Source: Pseudomonas anuradhapurensis (GTDB lineage: Bacteria > Pseudomonadota > Gammaproteobacteria > Pseudomonadales > Pseudomonadaceae). From it: a stretch of 64,000 nt of DNA. The notes under the pieces were generated by a model. The model did not search any database. It saw only the letters and a list, made by a program, of their open reading frames with translations, and was not told the DNA's origin. Position 1 is the stretch's first letter; each line of letters starts with the position of its first letter. Positions 1-9,125 of this stretch are shown piece after piece. The stretch lies in NCBI RefSeq assembly GCF_014269225.2, contig NZ_CP077097.1, positions 1,618,001 to 1,682,000 of the forward strand. The letters run 5' to 3'. A program made the translations under genes and the position numbers.

Positions 1-787
1 CATTGGTGCGCGCCGAGACGATGTCTTCCAGCTCGTTGAGGTACTGGGTCAGGCGGTTTTCCGCGTTGCGGCGCTGATCGATCTCGGTGGCCATGCTGAC
101 GAATTGCTGGTTGGCGACTTTCACCAGCACCCCGATTTCATCGTTTTCGTGACCATGCGGGCAGTCCAGGCGGGTTCGCCGAGGCTTGCGTGGGTCGCGA
201 CCACTGAGCGCGCCGATCACGGTTACCAATGGCTTGGTCAGCATCATGTAGAAGAGCGCCAGCAGGATGCCGGTCAACACCAGGCTGCGCGCGAAGCCGT
301 TGACCAGGGTGACACCGGCGCGGTCGAGGAAGCGGGCGCCGAAGGCGTAGGTGTCCACCTCCAGGTACAGGTTGCCGAGGTAGTCGTCGGGCATGTGGGT
401 CAGGTACAGGCGATCCTCGAACTGGCGCTGCTCGCCGAACAGGAAATCGCTCAGTGACCGATAGCGGTCCTGCATGCGCGGACGCTGGACATCGGCCAGC
501 ACCATGCCGTTGTTGTCGCTCAGCCGTGCGCGGATGACCGCCGGCGATTGCAGCAGGCCGCTGGTCAACTCCAGGGCCAGCTCCGAGTCGATGTTGTAGG
601 CGATGCGCGAGGCCGGGTTGTGGCTGATTTTCAGCAAGTCGCGCACTTCTCGGTTGATGGACGCGTCTTCGCTGGCATAATCGATGCCGATCTGGATGAG
701 ACTGAGCAATGTTCCCAGGATGAAGCCGACCAGGACTGTCAACCGGGCTTGCTTGTATGACAGGCGATTGGTGAACTTTATATCCAT
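1..787 (-). CDS. SagS-like membrane sensor (probable hybrid histidine kinase), N-terminal part
   Basis: This gene runs off the left edge; only about 262 N-terminal residues are visible. The protein starts MDIKFTNRLSYKQARLTVLV. It has a membrane segment at about residues 15-35, a periplasmic stretch of about 130 residues, a second membrane segment at about 168-185, a HAMP-like linker, and the start of a coiled coil (RRNAENRLTQYLNELEDIVS). That layout and coiled coil are typical of the Pseudomonas SagS-type hybrid sensor kinases, which control the switch to surface growth. The kinase and receiver domains would lie outside the window, so the family call is inference. A GGDEF protein with the same sensor layout is the main alternative. 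The start has only a weak ribosome site. Confidence 0.6.
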   Translation of the reverse strand, partial: MDIKFTNRLSYKQARLTVLVGFILGTLLSLIQIGIDYASEDASINREVRDLLKISHNPASRIAYNIDSELALELTSGLLQSPAVIRARLSDNNGMVLADVQRPRMQDRYRSLSDFLFGEQRQFEDRLYLTHMPDDYLGNLYLEVDTYAFGARFLDRAGVTLVNGFARSLVLTGILLALFYMMLTKPLVTVIGALSGRDPRKPRRTRLDCPHGHENDEIGVLVKVANQQFVSMATEIDQRRNAENRLTQYLNELEDIVSARTN

Positions 788-893
788 GAGTGCCGAGCCG
801 GTTCCACGTTCCTTGCGCAGCGCAAGCATAGCCGATCAACCCCGGCTGCTGGTGGGTCTGTCGCACATTCAGCCTTGATTGATTTACTGGCTG

Positions 894-995
894 TGCCGGC
901 CTCTTCGCGGCTAAAGCCGCTCCCACAGGTACACCAAAGGTCTCAAGGGCGGTGATAAACCTGTGGGAGCGGCTTTAGCCGCGAAGAGGCCAGCA
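894..995. repeat. Paired REP palindrome between sagS-like gene and AAA+ gene
   Basis: Two inverted copies of a 37-base sequence (894-930 and 959-995) with core TTCGCGGCTAAAGCCGC, one mismatch between the arms, and a 28-base spacer. This is the usual P. putida REP doublet. It lies between two divergently transcribed genes, so a role as a terminator is unlikely. Confidence 0.85.
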
Positions 996-1029
996 CAACA
1001 ACCCCGAATCTGAATTTGCAGGAGCCCTG

Positions 1030-1920
1030 ATGGACGCTCGCTTGATTGCTTTCCTGGACCGCGCCGAATCGGTACTGGCGCGCCTCGAACCTCTGTTGCC
1101 GGCAACACGTCCGAACATCGACTGGGCCACCACCCTGGCCGCGCGCTGGCAGCGCGACGGCCGCAGCGGCTATCTGCTGCCGCTGCAGGTCAGCCTGGAC
1201 ATTCGCCTCAGCGACCTGATCGGCGTCGACCTGCAGCGTGACCAGCTGGGCCGCAACACCCACCAGTTCATCAACGGCCTGCCCGCCAACCACGCATTGT
1301 TGTGGGGTTCGCGCGGTACTGGCAAGTCGTCGCTGGTGCGGGCCCTGCTGGCCGAACACGCTAGTGCCGGTTTGCGCCTGATCGAAATCGAACGTGATCA
1401 CCTGGCCGACCTGCCACGCGTGGTCGAGCAACTGCAGAAGCTGCCGCAGCGCTTCATCCTGTTCTGCGACGACCTGTCGTTCGAAGCCGGGGAGGGCGAC
1501 TACCGGGTGCTCAAGAGCGTGCTCGATGGCTCGCTGGAACAGGCCCCGGACAACGTGCTGCTGTACGCCACCTCCAACCGCCGCCACCTGGTCCCGGAAA
1601 AACAGAGCGACAACGAAAACTGGAAAATGGTCGACGGCGAACTGCACCCCAACGAAGCGGTGGAGGACAAGATTGCCCTGTCCGACCGTTTTGGCCTGTG
1701 GCTGTCGTTCTACCCTTTCAGTCAGGAACACTTCCTCAACGTGGTCGAGCACTGGATCGGCCAGCTGGCACGCCCGGCCGGCTTGCGCTGGCAGCGTGAC
1801 GAAGCCCTGGACATCCTCGCCGTGCGCTGGGCCACCGGCCGCGGTAACCGTAATGGCCGCTGTGCCTATCAGTTCGCCCGCTACTGGGTCGGGCTGCAAT
1901 TGCTGGAGCAAAGTAAATGA
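1030..1920 (+). CDS. DUF815-family AAA+ ATPase
   Basis: A 296-residue predicted cytoplasmic ATPase. A Walker A motif GSRGTGKSS is at residues 93-101 and a Walker B-like segment RFILFCDDLS at 141-150, followed by a sensor segment (YATSNRRH). These are the hallmarks of the DUF815 (COG2607) AAA+ proteins, whose cellular role is not established. AGGAG at 1020-1024 sits 5 bases before the ATG. The stop overlaps the start of the next gene by ATGA, so the ATPase and the methionine-sulfoxide reductase are probably translated together. I infer no specific partner from the sequence. Confidence 0.85.
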   Translation: MDARLIAFLDRAESVLARLEPLLPATRPNIDWATTLAARWQRDGRSGYLLPLQVSLDIRLSDLIGVDLQRDQLGRNTHQFINGLPANHALLWGSRGTGKSSLVRALLAEHASAGLRLIEIERDHLADLPRVVEQLQKLPQRFILFCDDLSFEAGEGDYRVLKSVLDGSLEQAPDNVLLYATSNRRHLVPEKQSDNENWKMVDGELHPNEAVEDKIALSDRFGLWLSFYPFSQEHFLNVVEHWIGQLARPAGLRWQRDEALDILAVRWATGRGNRNGRCAYQFARYWVGLQLLEQSK

Positions 1921-2399
1921 TCGACCTCAATGCCAGTGGCGCCGGACTCGACGGCTACAACCTGCTGGCGGCGCAAGTGCAGGCGCTGTTTGCCGACGAG
2001 CGTGACTTCATCGCCAATGCCGCGCAGTTCTCGGCGTTTCTGTACAACCAGGTGGACGCCCTGAACTGGGCGGGGTTCTACCTCAACCGCAACGAAGAGC
2101 TGGTGCTCGGCCCGTTCCAGGGCCAGGTGGCCTGCGTGCGCATTCCGTTCGGCAAGGGCGTGTGCGGGGCGGCGGCGGCAACGCGGCAGACCCAGCGAGT
2201 GGAAGACGTGCATGCGTTTCCGGGGCATATCGCCTGTGACAGTGCGTCGAACAGCGAGCTGGTGATTCCGCTGGTGAAGGAGGGCAGGTTGATTGGTGTA
2301 CTGGACCTGGATAGCCCGAAGATCGGCCGTTTCAGCGAGGCGGACCAGCTGGGGCTGGAGCGCTTGGCGGCGCTCTTTCTGGAGTTGACTGACTGCTGA
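1917..2399 (+). CDS. msrC: Free methionine-(R)-sulfoxide reductase, GAF domain
   Basis: A 160-residue single GAF-domain protein that matches the free Met-(R)-SO reductase family (fRMsr). This family reduces free methionine-R-sulfoxide in the cytoplasm with thioredoxin-type electrons. Three cysteines lie where the family's catalytic and resolving cysteines are: Cys73 in QVACVRIPFG, Cys83 in KGVCGAAAA and Cys107 in HIACDSASNSE. The segment ELVIPLVKEGRLIGVLDLDS is the conserved end of the fold. The start overlaps the AAA+ stop (ATGA), so the two form an operon. Length and motifs are normal. Confidence 0.9.
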   Translation: MIDLNASGAGLDGYNLLAAQVQALFADERDFIANAAQFSAFLYNQVDALNWAGFYLNRNEELVLGPFQGQVACVRIPFGKGVCGAAAATRQTQRVEDVHAFPGHIACDSASNSELVIPLVKEGRLIGVLDLDSPKIGRFSEADQLGLERLAALFLELTDC

Positions 2400-2528
2400 T
2401 TGTGGTTGCCTGCACGGGCCCTGTCGGCGGTAAGCCCGCATCCACAAGTCCAACACCGGTTTGCACTTGTGCAGTAGCTGGGCGGATTTGCCGGCGGCAG
2501 GGCCGTCAAACCCGCAACAGTTTTCCGA

Positions 2529-3296
2529 TCAGTCGTAGATCACCCGCTTCTTCCAGGTCTCTTCGTCATCGGTCTTGAGCCCCTGGGTCAGTTCGTTCTG
2601 CTCGTTTTCCGCCGGCTCCATCTTTTCCAGCACCTGGGCATTGGCCCGGGCCAGCAGTTTCTCCAGGTAGGTCAACTGCTCTTCATAGGCCTTCGGCTCC
2701 GGCTGCTTGCGCAGGTACTGCACGCCGCGCTCGAAGGCCAGGCGCGCCTGGCCCGGCTGGCCATTCTGCAGGGCCTGCTGGCCCAGGTTGTTGAAGAACT
2801 CGATATGCAGCAGCACCAGCACATGCCGGATCTCCCTGACCCAGTGCTTGGCCTCGATTGTGGGCAGGAAGCCCTCCTGGGCGGCGCGGGTCACCTGGCT
2901 GTGCAGCGCCTCCAGCAAAAAGCGCACGTCCTTGGCCTTGACCTCGGTCTGGATCGGGCTGGGTGGGTTGTTGACCGGAATCTTCCCGCCCAAGGCAATC
3001 AGCCCCTCCAGTTCGGCAATGCGTGCCTTGATTTCGGCGCTGTGCTTGTCCAGCGCCAGCTGGCGCTGGTTGAGGTTGAGTTCCAGGCGGGTCAGCAGCA
3101 GCTTCAGCGCCGGGGTCATGAACTGGCCGGGGAAGGTTTCGGTGATTTCGCCACAACGGCGCAGGCGGTCGGCCAGCTCGACTTTCAGCCGGGCGCGCTC
3201 GAGCTTGTTGTTCTCGACAACATTGTTGAGGTAGCCGATCACGATCAGCAACGCGATACCCGCCACGATGAGCAGGGTGATCAGAAGTGGAGTCAC
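2529..3296 (-). CDS. Conserved membrane-anchored coiled-coil protein of unknown function
   Basis: A 255-residue protein with one N-terminal membrane segment (PLLITLLIVAGIALLIVIGY, about residues 3-22). A soluble region follows that is rich in charged helices, with a predicted coiled coil at about residues 85-105 (LDKHSAEIKARIAELEG) and a TPR-like helix pair (QARLAFERGVQYLRK). It appears to be a single-pass protein with a cytoplasmic body. I recognise it only as a conserved Pseudomonas hypothetical and assign no function. It is transcribed towards the AAA+/msrC pair (convergent), with about 130 bases between them that hold nothing recognisable. Confidence 0.75.
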   Translation of the reverse strand: MTPLLITLLIVAGIALLIVIGYLNNVVENNKLERARLKVELADRLRRCGEITETFPGQFMTPALKLLLTRLELNLNQRQLALDKHSAEIKARIAELEGLIALGGKIPVNNPPSPIQTEVKAKDVRFLLEALHSQVTRAAQEGFLPTIEAKHWVREIRHVLVLLHIEFFNNLGQQALQNGQPGQARLAFERGVQYLRKQPEPKAYEEQLTYLEKLLARANAQVLEKMEPAENEQNELTQGLKTDDEETWKKRVIYD

Positions 3297-3478
3297 CGTT
3301 AATGCCTCGTTGAAGAAGAATCACACCCTTGAGTGTAGTAAGTTCGCCTGGGAACGAACAGCCGCCGTGTCCTCTGCCGGCGCGCTTCGCGGGCAGGCCT
3401 TCTTTATATCGGCCGCCGCCTGCGGATCTGCACCCCACACCCGGAAGTCGTTGATTTAAATAAATTTCTACAAAGGGG

Positions 3479-3507
3479 TTGACGCCTCTACGAAGCCTCC
3501 ATAGAAT
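3479..3507 (+). promoter_or_regulatory. Sigma-70 promoter of the Glu/Gly tRNA array
   Basis: TTGACG (3479-3484), a 17-base spacer, TAGAAT (3502-3507), then a GC-rich discriminator GCGCGCC. This is the layout of stringently controlled stable-RNA promoters. It lies 75 bases before the first tRNA. The rest of 3297-3581 shows no gene. Confidence 0.8.
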
Positions 3508-3581
3508 GCGCGCCACTTGCAGCGTAAAGCACACAGCGAAACGCGGCAGGGAGTGAAAGCAGGCAGCGATGCCAGCAGCGT

Positions 3582-3657
3582 GTCCCCTTCGTCTAGTGGC
3601 CTAGGACACCGCCCTTTCACGGCGGTAACAGGGGTTCGAGTCCCCTAGGGGACGCCA
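3582..3657 (+). tRNA. tRNA-Glu (UUC), copy 1
   Basis: A 76-nt cloverleaf starting GTCCCCTTCGTCTAGTGGCC, with anticodon stem CCGCC-CTTTCAC-GGCGG (anticodon TTC), T-loop GGTTCGAGTCC and encoded CCA. It is the first of five tRNAs transcribed together. Identical copies lie at 3830, 55269, 55517 and 55772. Confidence 0.97.
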
Positions 3658-3661
3658 AATT

Positions 3662-3737
<76 letters not shown>

Positions 3738-3829
3738 GTTTATCCGGCAGCGCCTTGCGGCGAGGCAGGAAAAGAAAATCCAGGCTGAATCGTGAGGTTC
3801 ATGTTCTGGTGCACTGAAAAGTGTTGTGT

Positions 3830-3905
3830 GTCCCCTTCGTCTAGTGGCCTAGGACACCGCCCTTTCACGGCGGTAACAGGGGTTCGAGTCCCCTAGGGGA
3901 CGCCA
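3830..3905 (+). tRNA. tRNA-Glu (UUC), copy 2
   Basis: Identical to the copy at 3582 over the whole mature sequence, including CCA. It lies 92 bases after the first tRNA-Gly. The spacer between the two Glu-Gly units is not repeated. Confidence 0.97.
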
Positions 3906-3908
3906 AAT

Positions 3909-3984
<76 letters not shown>

Positions 3985-4070
3985 GTTTAAATACTGTGGC
4001 GTTCGCACGGTGCAGTGGTGGTGAAGGTCGTAAAGGCGCTTCACGCCGTTTAGCGGTAAAGCTTCAAATT

Positions 4071-4146
<76 letters not shown>

Positions 4147-4152
4147 ATTCAG

Positions 4153-4187
4153 AAAACGCCATCTCTTGTGAGGTGGCGTTTTTTTTC
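4153..4187 (+). terminator. Rho-independent terminator of the Glu/Gly tRNA array
   Basis: The stem AACGCCATCTC / GAGGTGGCGTT (one G-T pair) with loop TTGT is followed directly by a run of eight or more T. Confidence 0.9.
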
Positions 4188-4250
4188 GTCTCTGGAAAAT
4201 GTTGCGGGTAAACAGGCCGCGCATGTTTCATCGCAGCCTGTGCGTTGCGG

Positions 4251-4664
4251 TCAGTGCGTGCTGGCGGGGCCTTGCTGGGCGCCCAGCAGCTGCTTTTCCA
4301 GGTTCCAGTCGAACGGCTCGCCGGCCTGCTCGGCTTCGTAGCGGCGCTCTTCCAGTTGTTGGTACAGCTCCAGTTCTTCGTCAGGCATGAAGTGCAGGCA
4401 GTCACCGGCAAAGAACCACAGCAGGTCGCGGGGTACCAGGTGGGCGATCTGCGGGTAGCGCTGGATCACCTGGCAGATCAGGTCCTGGCCCAGGTACTGG
4501 CTTTGCAGTGGGTCTTGCGGCAGCAGGGTCAGCAGTTCGTCGAAGCGTTCGAGGAACAGGGCGTGGCTTTCCTCCGGTACCTGATCCGCTTCACCCAGGG
4601 CGACCAGGATGGTGCGCAGGTGGTTCAGCAGTTGCAGGTGGTATTCCAGATGGGGGTTGGCCAT
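4251..4664 (-). CDS. PA2817-family conserved protein
   Basis: A 137-residue acidic soluble protein (starts MANPHLEYHLQLLNHLRTIL). It matches the Pseudomonas PA2817-type hypothetical that sits next to fadE (PA2815) in P. aeruginosa, and the same neighbourhood is kept here. No catalytic motif or membrane segment is visible, and the function is unknown. It reads in the same direction as fadE, 90 bases downstream of it, so co-transcription is possible. Confidence 0.75.
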   Translation of the reverse strand: MANPHLEYHLQLLNHLRTILVALGEADQVPEESHALFLERFDELLTLLPQDPLQSQYLGQDLICQVIQRYPQIAHLVPRDLLWFFAGDCLHFMPDEELELYQQLEERRYEAEQAGEPFDWNLEKQLLGAQQGPASTH

Positions 4665-4754
4665 GGTGGCGGTCCTCGGTGTGGTCGAAACGGGCGCGGA
4701 GTATACGCGGGATGGGGAAGGGGCCGCAAAGCAGCCCCTTTCTGGCAGTGCCGA

Positions 4755-7202
4755 TCAGCGAACCTTGCCCGGTTCCGCCAGCAACTGGGCCTTGTCGAAG
4801 GCATCGACATCGATCACTGCGCGGCGTGCCTGTTCCGCTGCTTGAAGGCGTTGCCCTTCGCCTGGCTGCAGCACCGCGCTGTCGACCGCTGCGTCGATCG
4901 CCGACTGGCCGGGTGCGGGTTGCACTCGGCCTTCCTTGATCGCCTGATGCAGCGCCTTGTACAGCGGGGCGGTCTCGTCCAGCAGGTCGCTGGCCCGTTG
5001 CAGCGCCGCCACCGGGTCGCCGTCGGCCTGTGGCCTGAAGCAGCCGGCAAGCAACTCCTCCAGTGCCGGGTCGCCTTTGTTGCGGCCGATCAGCGCGGCA
5101 ATTTCGGCATCCAGCTCGTCGCTCGGCCCGGTATGGCGGCGGCCGAAGGGGAACACCAGTACCCGCAGCGCACAGCCGACAAAGCGGTTGGGGAAGTTGT
5201 CGAGCAGGCGGTCCAGGGCGTGTTCCGCCTGACCCAGGCTTTCTTCCATGGCCCAGCGCAGCAGCGGCTGCATGTGTTCCGGCGCGCCCAGGTCGTGGTA
5301 GCGCTTGAGCGCGGCACTGGACAGGTACAGGTAGCTCAGCACATCGCCCAGCCGTGCGCTCAGGCGCTCGCGGCGCTTGAGTGCGCCGCCCAGCAGCATC
5401 ATCGACAAGTCTGCCAGCAGCGCAAAGGCCGCGGCCTGGCGGTTCAAGGCACGGAAGTAGCCTTGGCTCAGGGTGTCACCGGGCACGTTTTCCAGGCGCC
5501 CCAGCCCCAGGTTGAATATCAGTGTGCTGGCCGCGTTGCCCGCGGCGAACATGATGTGCTGCATCAGCAGGTCGTCGAATTCCTGCAATGCCTGGTCGTG
5601 GTCCTCGCGCCCGGCCAGGGCCATTTCCCTGAGCACGAACGGATGGCAGCGGATGGCACCCTGGCCAAAGATCATCAGGTTGCGTGAAAGGATATTGGCC
5701 CCTTCTACCGTGATGAAAATCGGCGCGCCTTGCCAGTTGCGGCCCAGGTAATTGTTGGGGCCCATGATGATGCCCTTGCCGCCATGCACGTCCATGGCGT
5801 GCTGGATGCATTCGCGACCGCGCTCGGTCAGGTGATACTTGAGGATTGCCGACAGTACCGATGGCTTTTCGCCCAGGTCGACGGCCTTGGCGGTCAGCAG
5901 GCGGGCGCTGTCCATCAGCCAGGCGTTGCCACCGATGCGCGCCAGCGATTCCTGAATACCCTCGAAGGCCGCCAGGGGCACATTGAATTGTTCGCGGATG
6001 TTGGCGTACTGGCCGGTGACCAGGCTGGTGTACTTGGCCGCGCCAGTGCCCACGGCGGGCAGGGAGATGGAGCGGCCGACCGACAGGCAATTCATCAGCA
6101 TCATCCAACCTTTGCCGAGCATGGCCTGGCCGCCGATGAGGAAGCTCAGCGGCACGAATACGTCCTTGCCGCTATTGGGGCCGTTCATGAACGCGGCGCC
6201 CAGTGGCAGGTGCCGCTTGCCGATGTCCACGCCGGGGGTGTCGGTCGGGATAAGTGCCAGGCTGATGCCGAGCTCTTCCTGTTCCCCCAGCAGGTGGTCC
6301 GGGTCGTAGGCCTTGAATGCCAGGCCCAGCAAGGTCGCGACCGGGCCGAGGGTGATGTAGCGCTTTTCCCAGTTGAGGCGCAGGCCGAGGACTTCTTCAC
6401 CCTGCCACTGGCCCTTGCACACCACGCCGCTGTCGGGCATGGCGCCAGCGTCGGAGCCGGCCAGCGGGCCGGTCAGGGCAAAGCAGGGAATTTCCTCGCC
6501 ACGGGCCAGGCGTGGCAGGTAGTGGTTGCGTTGCTCGTCGGTCCCGTAGTGCAGCAGCAGTTCAGCCGGGCCGAGGGAATTGGGCACCATCACCGTGGAC
6601 GCCAGGTCGCCACTGCGGGTCGCCAGTTTCATCGCCACCTGCGAGTGGGCATAGGCCGAGAAGCCTTTGCCGCCATATTCCTTGGGGATGATCAGGGCGA
6701 AGAAGCCATGTTGCTTGATATGCGCCCAGGCTTCGGCTGGCAGGTCCATGTCCTGGCCAATCTGCCAGTCGCTGACCATGGCACACAGTTGTTCCGTCGG
6801 GCCGTCGATGAAGGCCTGTTCTTCTTCGGTCAACTGCGCTGCCGGGTAGGCAAGCAGGGTGTGCCAGTCGGGGCGGCCGCTGAACAGCTCGCCGTCCCAC
6901 CACACGGTGCCGGCGTCGATCGCTTCGCGCTCGGTCTGCGACATTGGCGGCAGGGTGCGCTGGAACCAGTTGAATACCGGGCCGGTGAAAACCTTGCGGC
7001 GCCATTCCGGCAGTGCCACCAGGGCAATTTTCAGGGCCAGCACGAGCCAGATCAGGGTCAGCAGCCAGCCGGGGGCCGGGCTGAAAATGCTCATCAGCAG
7101 CACGTAGGCCGCCATGATGCCGAGAATCTGCAAGGGCGCCAAGCGCCGGTGCGTGAGGTACGCTGCGCCGACCACCAATACCACCAACCACAACAGCAAC
7201 AT
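4755..7202 (-). CDS. fadE: Acyl-CoA dehydrogenase FadE
   Basis: An 815-residue acyl-CoA dehydrogenase, almost the same length as E. coli FadE (814). It carries out the first step of fatty-acid beta-oxidation, FAD-dependent formation of the trans-2-enoyl-CoA. Two or three hydrophobic segments lie within the first 65 residues, as in the long FadE class. The dehydrogenase fold follows, with segments such as CFALTGPLAGSDAGAMPDSG (flavin/substrate region), SVGRSISLPAVGTGAAKYTS and QHAMDVHGGKGIIMGPNNYL. A strong AGGAGG (7210-7215 on the complement) precedes the ATG. Its neighbours, a GST and an ABC-2 exporter, match the PA2815-PA2811 order of P. aeruginosa. Confidence 0.93.
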   Translation of the reverse strand: MLLLWLVVLVVGAAYLTHRRLAPLQILGIMAAYVLLMSIFSPAPGWLLTLIWLVLALKIALVALPEWRRKVFTGPVFNWFQRTLPPMSQTEREAIDAGTVWWDGELFSGRPDWHTLLAYPAAQLTEEEQAFIDGPTEQLCAMVSDWQIGQDMDLPAEAWAHIKQHGFFALIIPKEYGGKGFSAYAHSQVAMKLATRSGDLASTVMVPNSLGPAELLLHYGTDEQRNHYLPRLARGEEIPCFALTGPLAGSDAGAMPDSGVVCKGQWQGEEVLGLRLNWEKRYITLGPVATLLGLAFKAYDPDHLLGEQEELGISLALIPTDTPGVDIGKRHLPLGAAFMNGPNSGKDVFVPLSFLIGGQAMLGKGWMMLMNCLSVGRSISLPAVGTGAAKYTSLVTGQYANIREQFNVPLAAFEGIQESLARIGGNAWLMDSARLLTAKAVDLGEKPSVLSAILKYHLTERGRECIQHAMDVHGGKGIIMGPNNYLGRNWQGAPIFITVEGANILSRNLMIFGQGAIRCHPFVLREMALAGREDHDQALQEFDDLLMQHIMFAAGNAASTLIFNLGLGRLENVPGDTLSQGYFRALNRQAAAFALLADLSMMLLGGALKRRERLSARLGDVLSYLYLSSAALKRYHDLGAPEHMQPLLRWAMEESLGQAEHALDRLLDNFPNRFVGCALRVLVFPFGRRHTGPSDELDAEIAALIGRNKGDPALEELLAGCFRPQADGDPVAALQRASDLLDETAPLYKALHQAIKEGRVQPAPGQSAIDAAVDSAVLQPGEGQRLQAAEQARRAVIDVDAFDKAQLLAEPGKVR

Positions 7203-7322
7203 AATCGGTCCTCCTTGGAACCAGGGGCTTGAGCCGTCCCGGATAGCTTAGACGCAACGCTGTGGACGACAGGGTCAGAACAGTGACAAGGGTGGGGCGC
7301 CGGGAGTTTCAGCGCGCCTTGT

Positions 7323-7369
7323 CCTGTACCGGCCCAATCGCCGGCAACCAGCGATTGGGCCGGTACAGG
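7323..7369. repeat. Perfect 19-bp inverted repeat in the fadE-gst divergent region
   Basis: CCTGTACCGGCCCAATCGC and its exact complement GCGATTGGGCCGGTACAGG are separated by 9 bases. There is no T-run on either side, and both neighbouring genes point away, so it is not a terminator. It differs from the REP family elsewhere in the window. It lies 55 bases before the gst start and could form a hairpin in the gst leader. Confidence 0.8.
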
Positions 7370-7423
7370 CAACAAAACTCTGGAGTAGACTGTGCCACCT
7401 CCGCATTTCATAAGGACGTTGCC

Positions 7424-8047
7424 ATGCTGAAGATCTGGGGCCGCAAGAATTCGAGCAATGTGCGCAAGGCGCTGTGGATCGCCCACGAGCTGGGCCTGGA
7501 CTTCGAGTCCATCGACGCCGGTGGCGCCTTCGGCGTGGTCAATGAGCCGCACTACCGGGCCCGCAACCCCAACGGCCTGGTGCCGATGCTCGAAGACGCT
7601 GACCTGACCCTGTGGGAATCCAATACCATCGTCCGCTACCTGTGCGCCGAGTACGGCGCGGAGCAGGGCTGGTATCTCCAGGACCCACGCCAGCGCGCCC
7701 TGGCCGACAAGTGGATGGATTGGACCACCTCGTCCTTCGCCGGCCCGTTCCGCCCGTTGTTCTGGGGCCTGCTGCGCACCCCCGAAGACCAGCGTGACTG
7801 GGTGGCGATCAATGCCGCGCACAAGCAATGCGCTGCATTGCTGGCCATCGTCGACGACACCTTGGCCAAGCAGCCATACCTGTCCGGAGAGCGCATCGGC
7901 ATGGGCGACATCCCACTGGGCAGCTTCATCTACGCCTGGTTCGAAATGCCGATCGAGCGCCCGCCCATGCACCACCTGCACGCCTGGTACGAGCGCCTCA
8001 AGGCGCGCCCGGCCTACCAGGCCGCAGTGATGACAGCGCTGACCTGA
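7424..8047 (+). CDS. Glutathione S-transferase family protein
   Basis: A 207-residue GST. The N-terminal thioredoxin-like domain carries WGRKNSSNVRKALWIAHELG (serines in the glutathione-activating position of beta/theta-like bacterial GSTs), the cis-proline motif NGLVPMLED and the glutathione-binding LWESNTIVRYL. The C-terminal helical domain holds the usual DIPLGSFIYAWF stretch. It would conjugate or reduce small electrophiles with glutathione in the cytoplasm; the substrate cannot be told from sequence. I chose the ATG at 7424 because homology begins there (MLKIWGRKNS) and AAGGAC lies just upstream. The open frame extends further 5' but looks non-coding and contains the 7323-7369 palindrome. 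Confidence 0.88.
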   Translation: MLKIWGRKNSSNVRKALWIAHELGLDFESIDAGGAFGVVNEPHYRARNPNGLVPMLEDADLTLWESNTIVRYLCAEYGAEQGWYLQDPRQRALADKWMDWTTSSFAGPFRPLFWGLLRTPEDQRDWVAINAAHKQCAALLAIVDDTLAKQPYLSGERIGMGDIPLGSFIYAWFEMPIERPPMHHLHAWYERLKARPAYQAAVMTALT

Positions 8048-8192
8048 TCGAACACCACGCATGCTTCGATAGTCATTATCAATACATGTGACTGTACTTG
8101 TGCGGCCAGGCCAAGCACCATTGGCCGCACTCACTGCGCCAGTGACTTTGCCTGGCGTGTCCTGCACCTTTTTTTCTGGTAAGTGACCCGCT

Positions 8193-9125
8193 ATGAGTTC
8201 CGCCCTGTCGATCCGACAGCTGACCAAGACCTACGGCAACGGCTTCCAGGCCCTCAAGGGCATCGACCTGGATGTTGCCGAAGGCGATTTCTTCGCCTTG
8301 CTCGGCCCCAACGGCGCCGGCAAGTCCACTACCATCGGCATCCTCTCGACCTTGGTCAACAAGACCAGCGGGACGGTCAACGTTTTCGGCCATGACCTCG
8401 ATCGCGAACCTGCCGCGCTCAAGCGCTGCCTGGGCGTGGTGCCGCAAGAGTTCAATTTCAACCAGTTCGAGAAGACCTTCGACATCGTCGTGACCCAGGC
8501 CGGGTACTACGGCATCCCGCCCAAGGTGGCTAAGGCCCGCGCCGAGCAGTACCTGACCCAGCTGGGCCTGTGGGACAAGCGTGACGTGCCGTCGCGGTCG
8601 CTGTCCGGCGGCATGAAGCGCCGCCTGATGATCGCCCGTGCACTGATCCACGAACCGCGCCTGCTGATTCTCGACGAGCCCACTGCCGGCGTGGACATCG
8701 AACTGCGCCGCTCGATGTGGAGCTTCCTCACCGAGCTGAACCAGAAAGGCATCACCATCATCCTCACCACCCACTACCTGGAAGAGGCCGAGCAGCTGTG
8801 CCGCAACATCGGCATCATCGACCACGGCACCATCGTCGAGAACACCAGCATGCGCCAGCTGTTGGGCAAGCTACATGTCGAAACCTTCGTCCTCGACCTC
8901 AAGCACGACCTGGCCACGGCGCCAGCGCTGCAGGGCTACCCCTGCCGCCTGCTGACCCCGCACACCCTGGAAGTGCAAGTGGACAAGGACATCGGCATCA
9001 CCGCCTTGTTCGGCCAGCTGGCGCTGCAGAACATCGAGGTGCAAAGCCTGCGTAACAAGACCAACCGACTCGAGGAGCTGTTCGTGTCCCTGGTGGAGAA
9101 AAACCTGTCGAAGGTGGCAGTATGA
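8193..9125 (+). CDS. ABC-2 exporter, ATP-binding subunit (YadG-like)
   Basis: A 310-residue ABC ATPase with Walker A GPNGAGKST (residues 38-46), Q-loop PQEF, signature LSGGMKRR (about 137-144), Walker B LLILDEPTAGVD (about 157-168) and H-loop TTHYLEEAE. The combination with a small ABC-2 permease whose start overlaps its stop (ATGA) is the YadG/YadH-type exporter. The substrate of this type is not established; drug or polysaccharide export is a family-level guess. About 80 C-terminal residues extend beyond the core nucleotide-binding domain, as is normal for the family. Confidence 0.92.
   Translation: MSSALSIRQLTKTYGNGFQALKGIDLDVAEGDFFALLGPNGAGKSTTIGILSTLVNKTSGTVNVFGHDLDREPAALKRCLGVVPQEFNFNQFEKTFDIVVTQAGYYGIPPKVAKARAEQYLTQLGLWDKRDVPSRSLSGGMKRRLMIARALIHEPRLLILDEPTAGVDIELRRSMWSFLTELNQKGITIILTTHYLEEAEQLCRNIGIIDHGTIVENTSMRQLLGKLHVETFVLDLKHDLATAPALQGYPCRLLTPHTLEVQVDKDIGITALFGQLALQNIEVQSLRNKTNRLEELFVSLVEKNLSKVAV

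Noticed and set aside
4245..7232. Long + strand open frames opposite fadE and the PA2817-like gene
   Set aside because: They mirror the codon pattern of the genuine - strand genes, have no ribosome sites and no recognisable domain.
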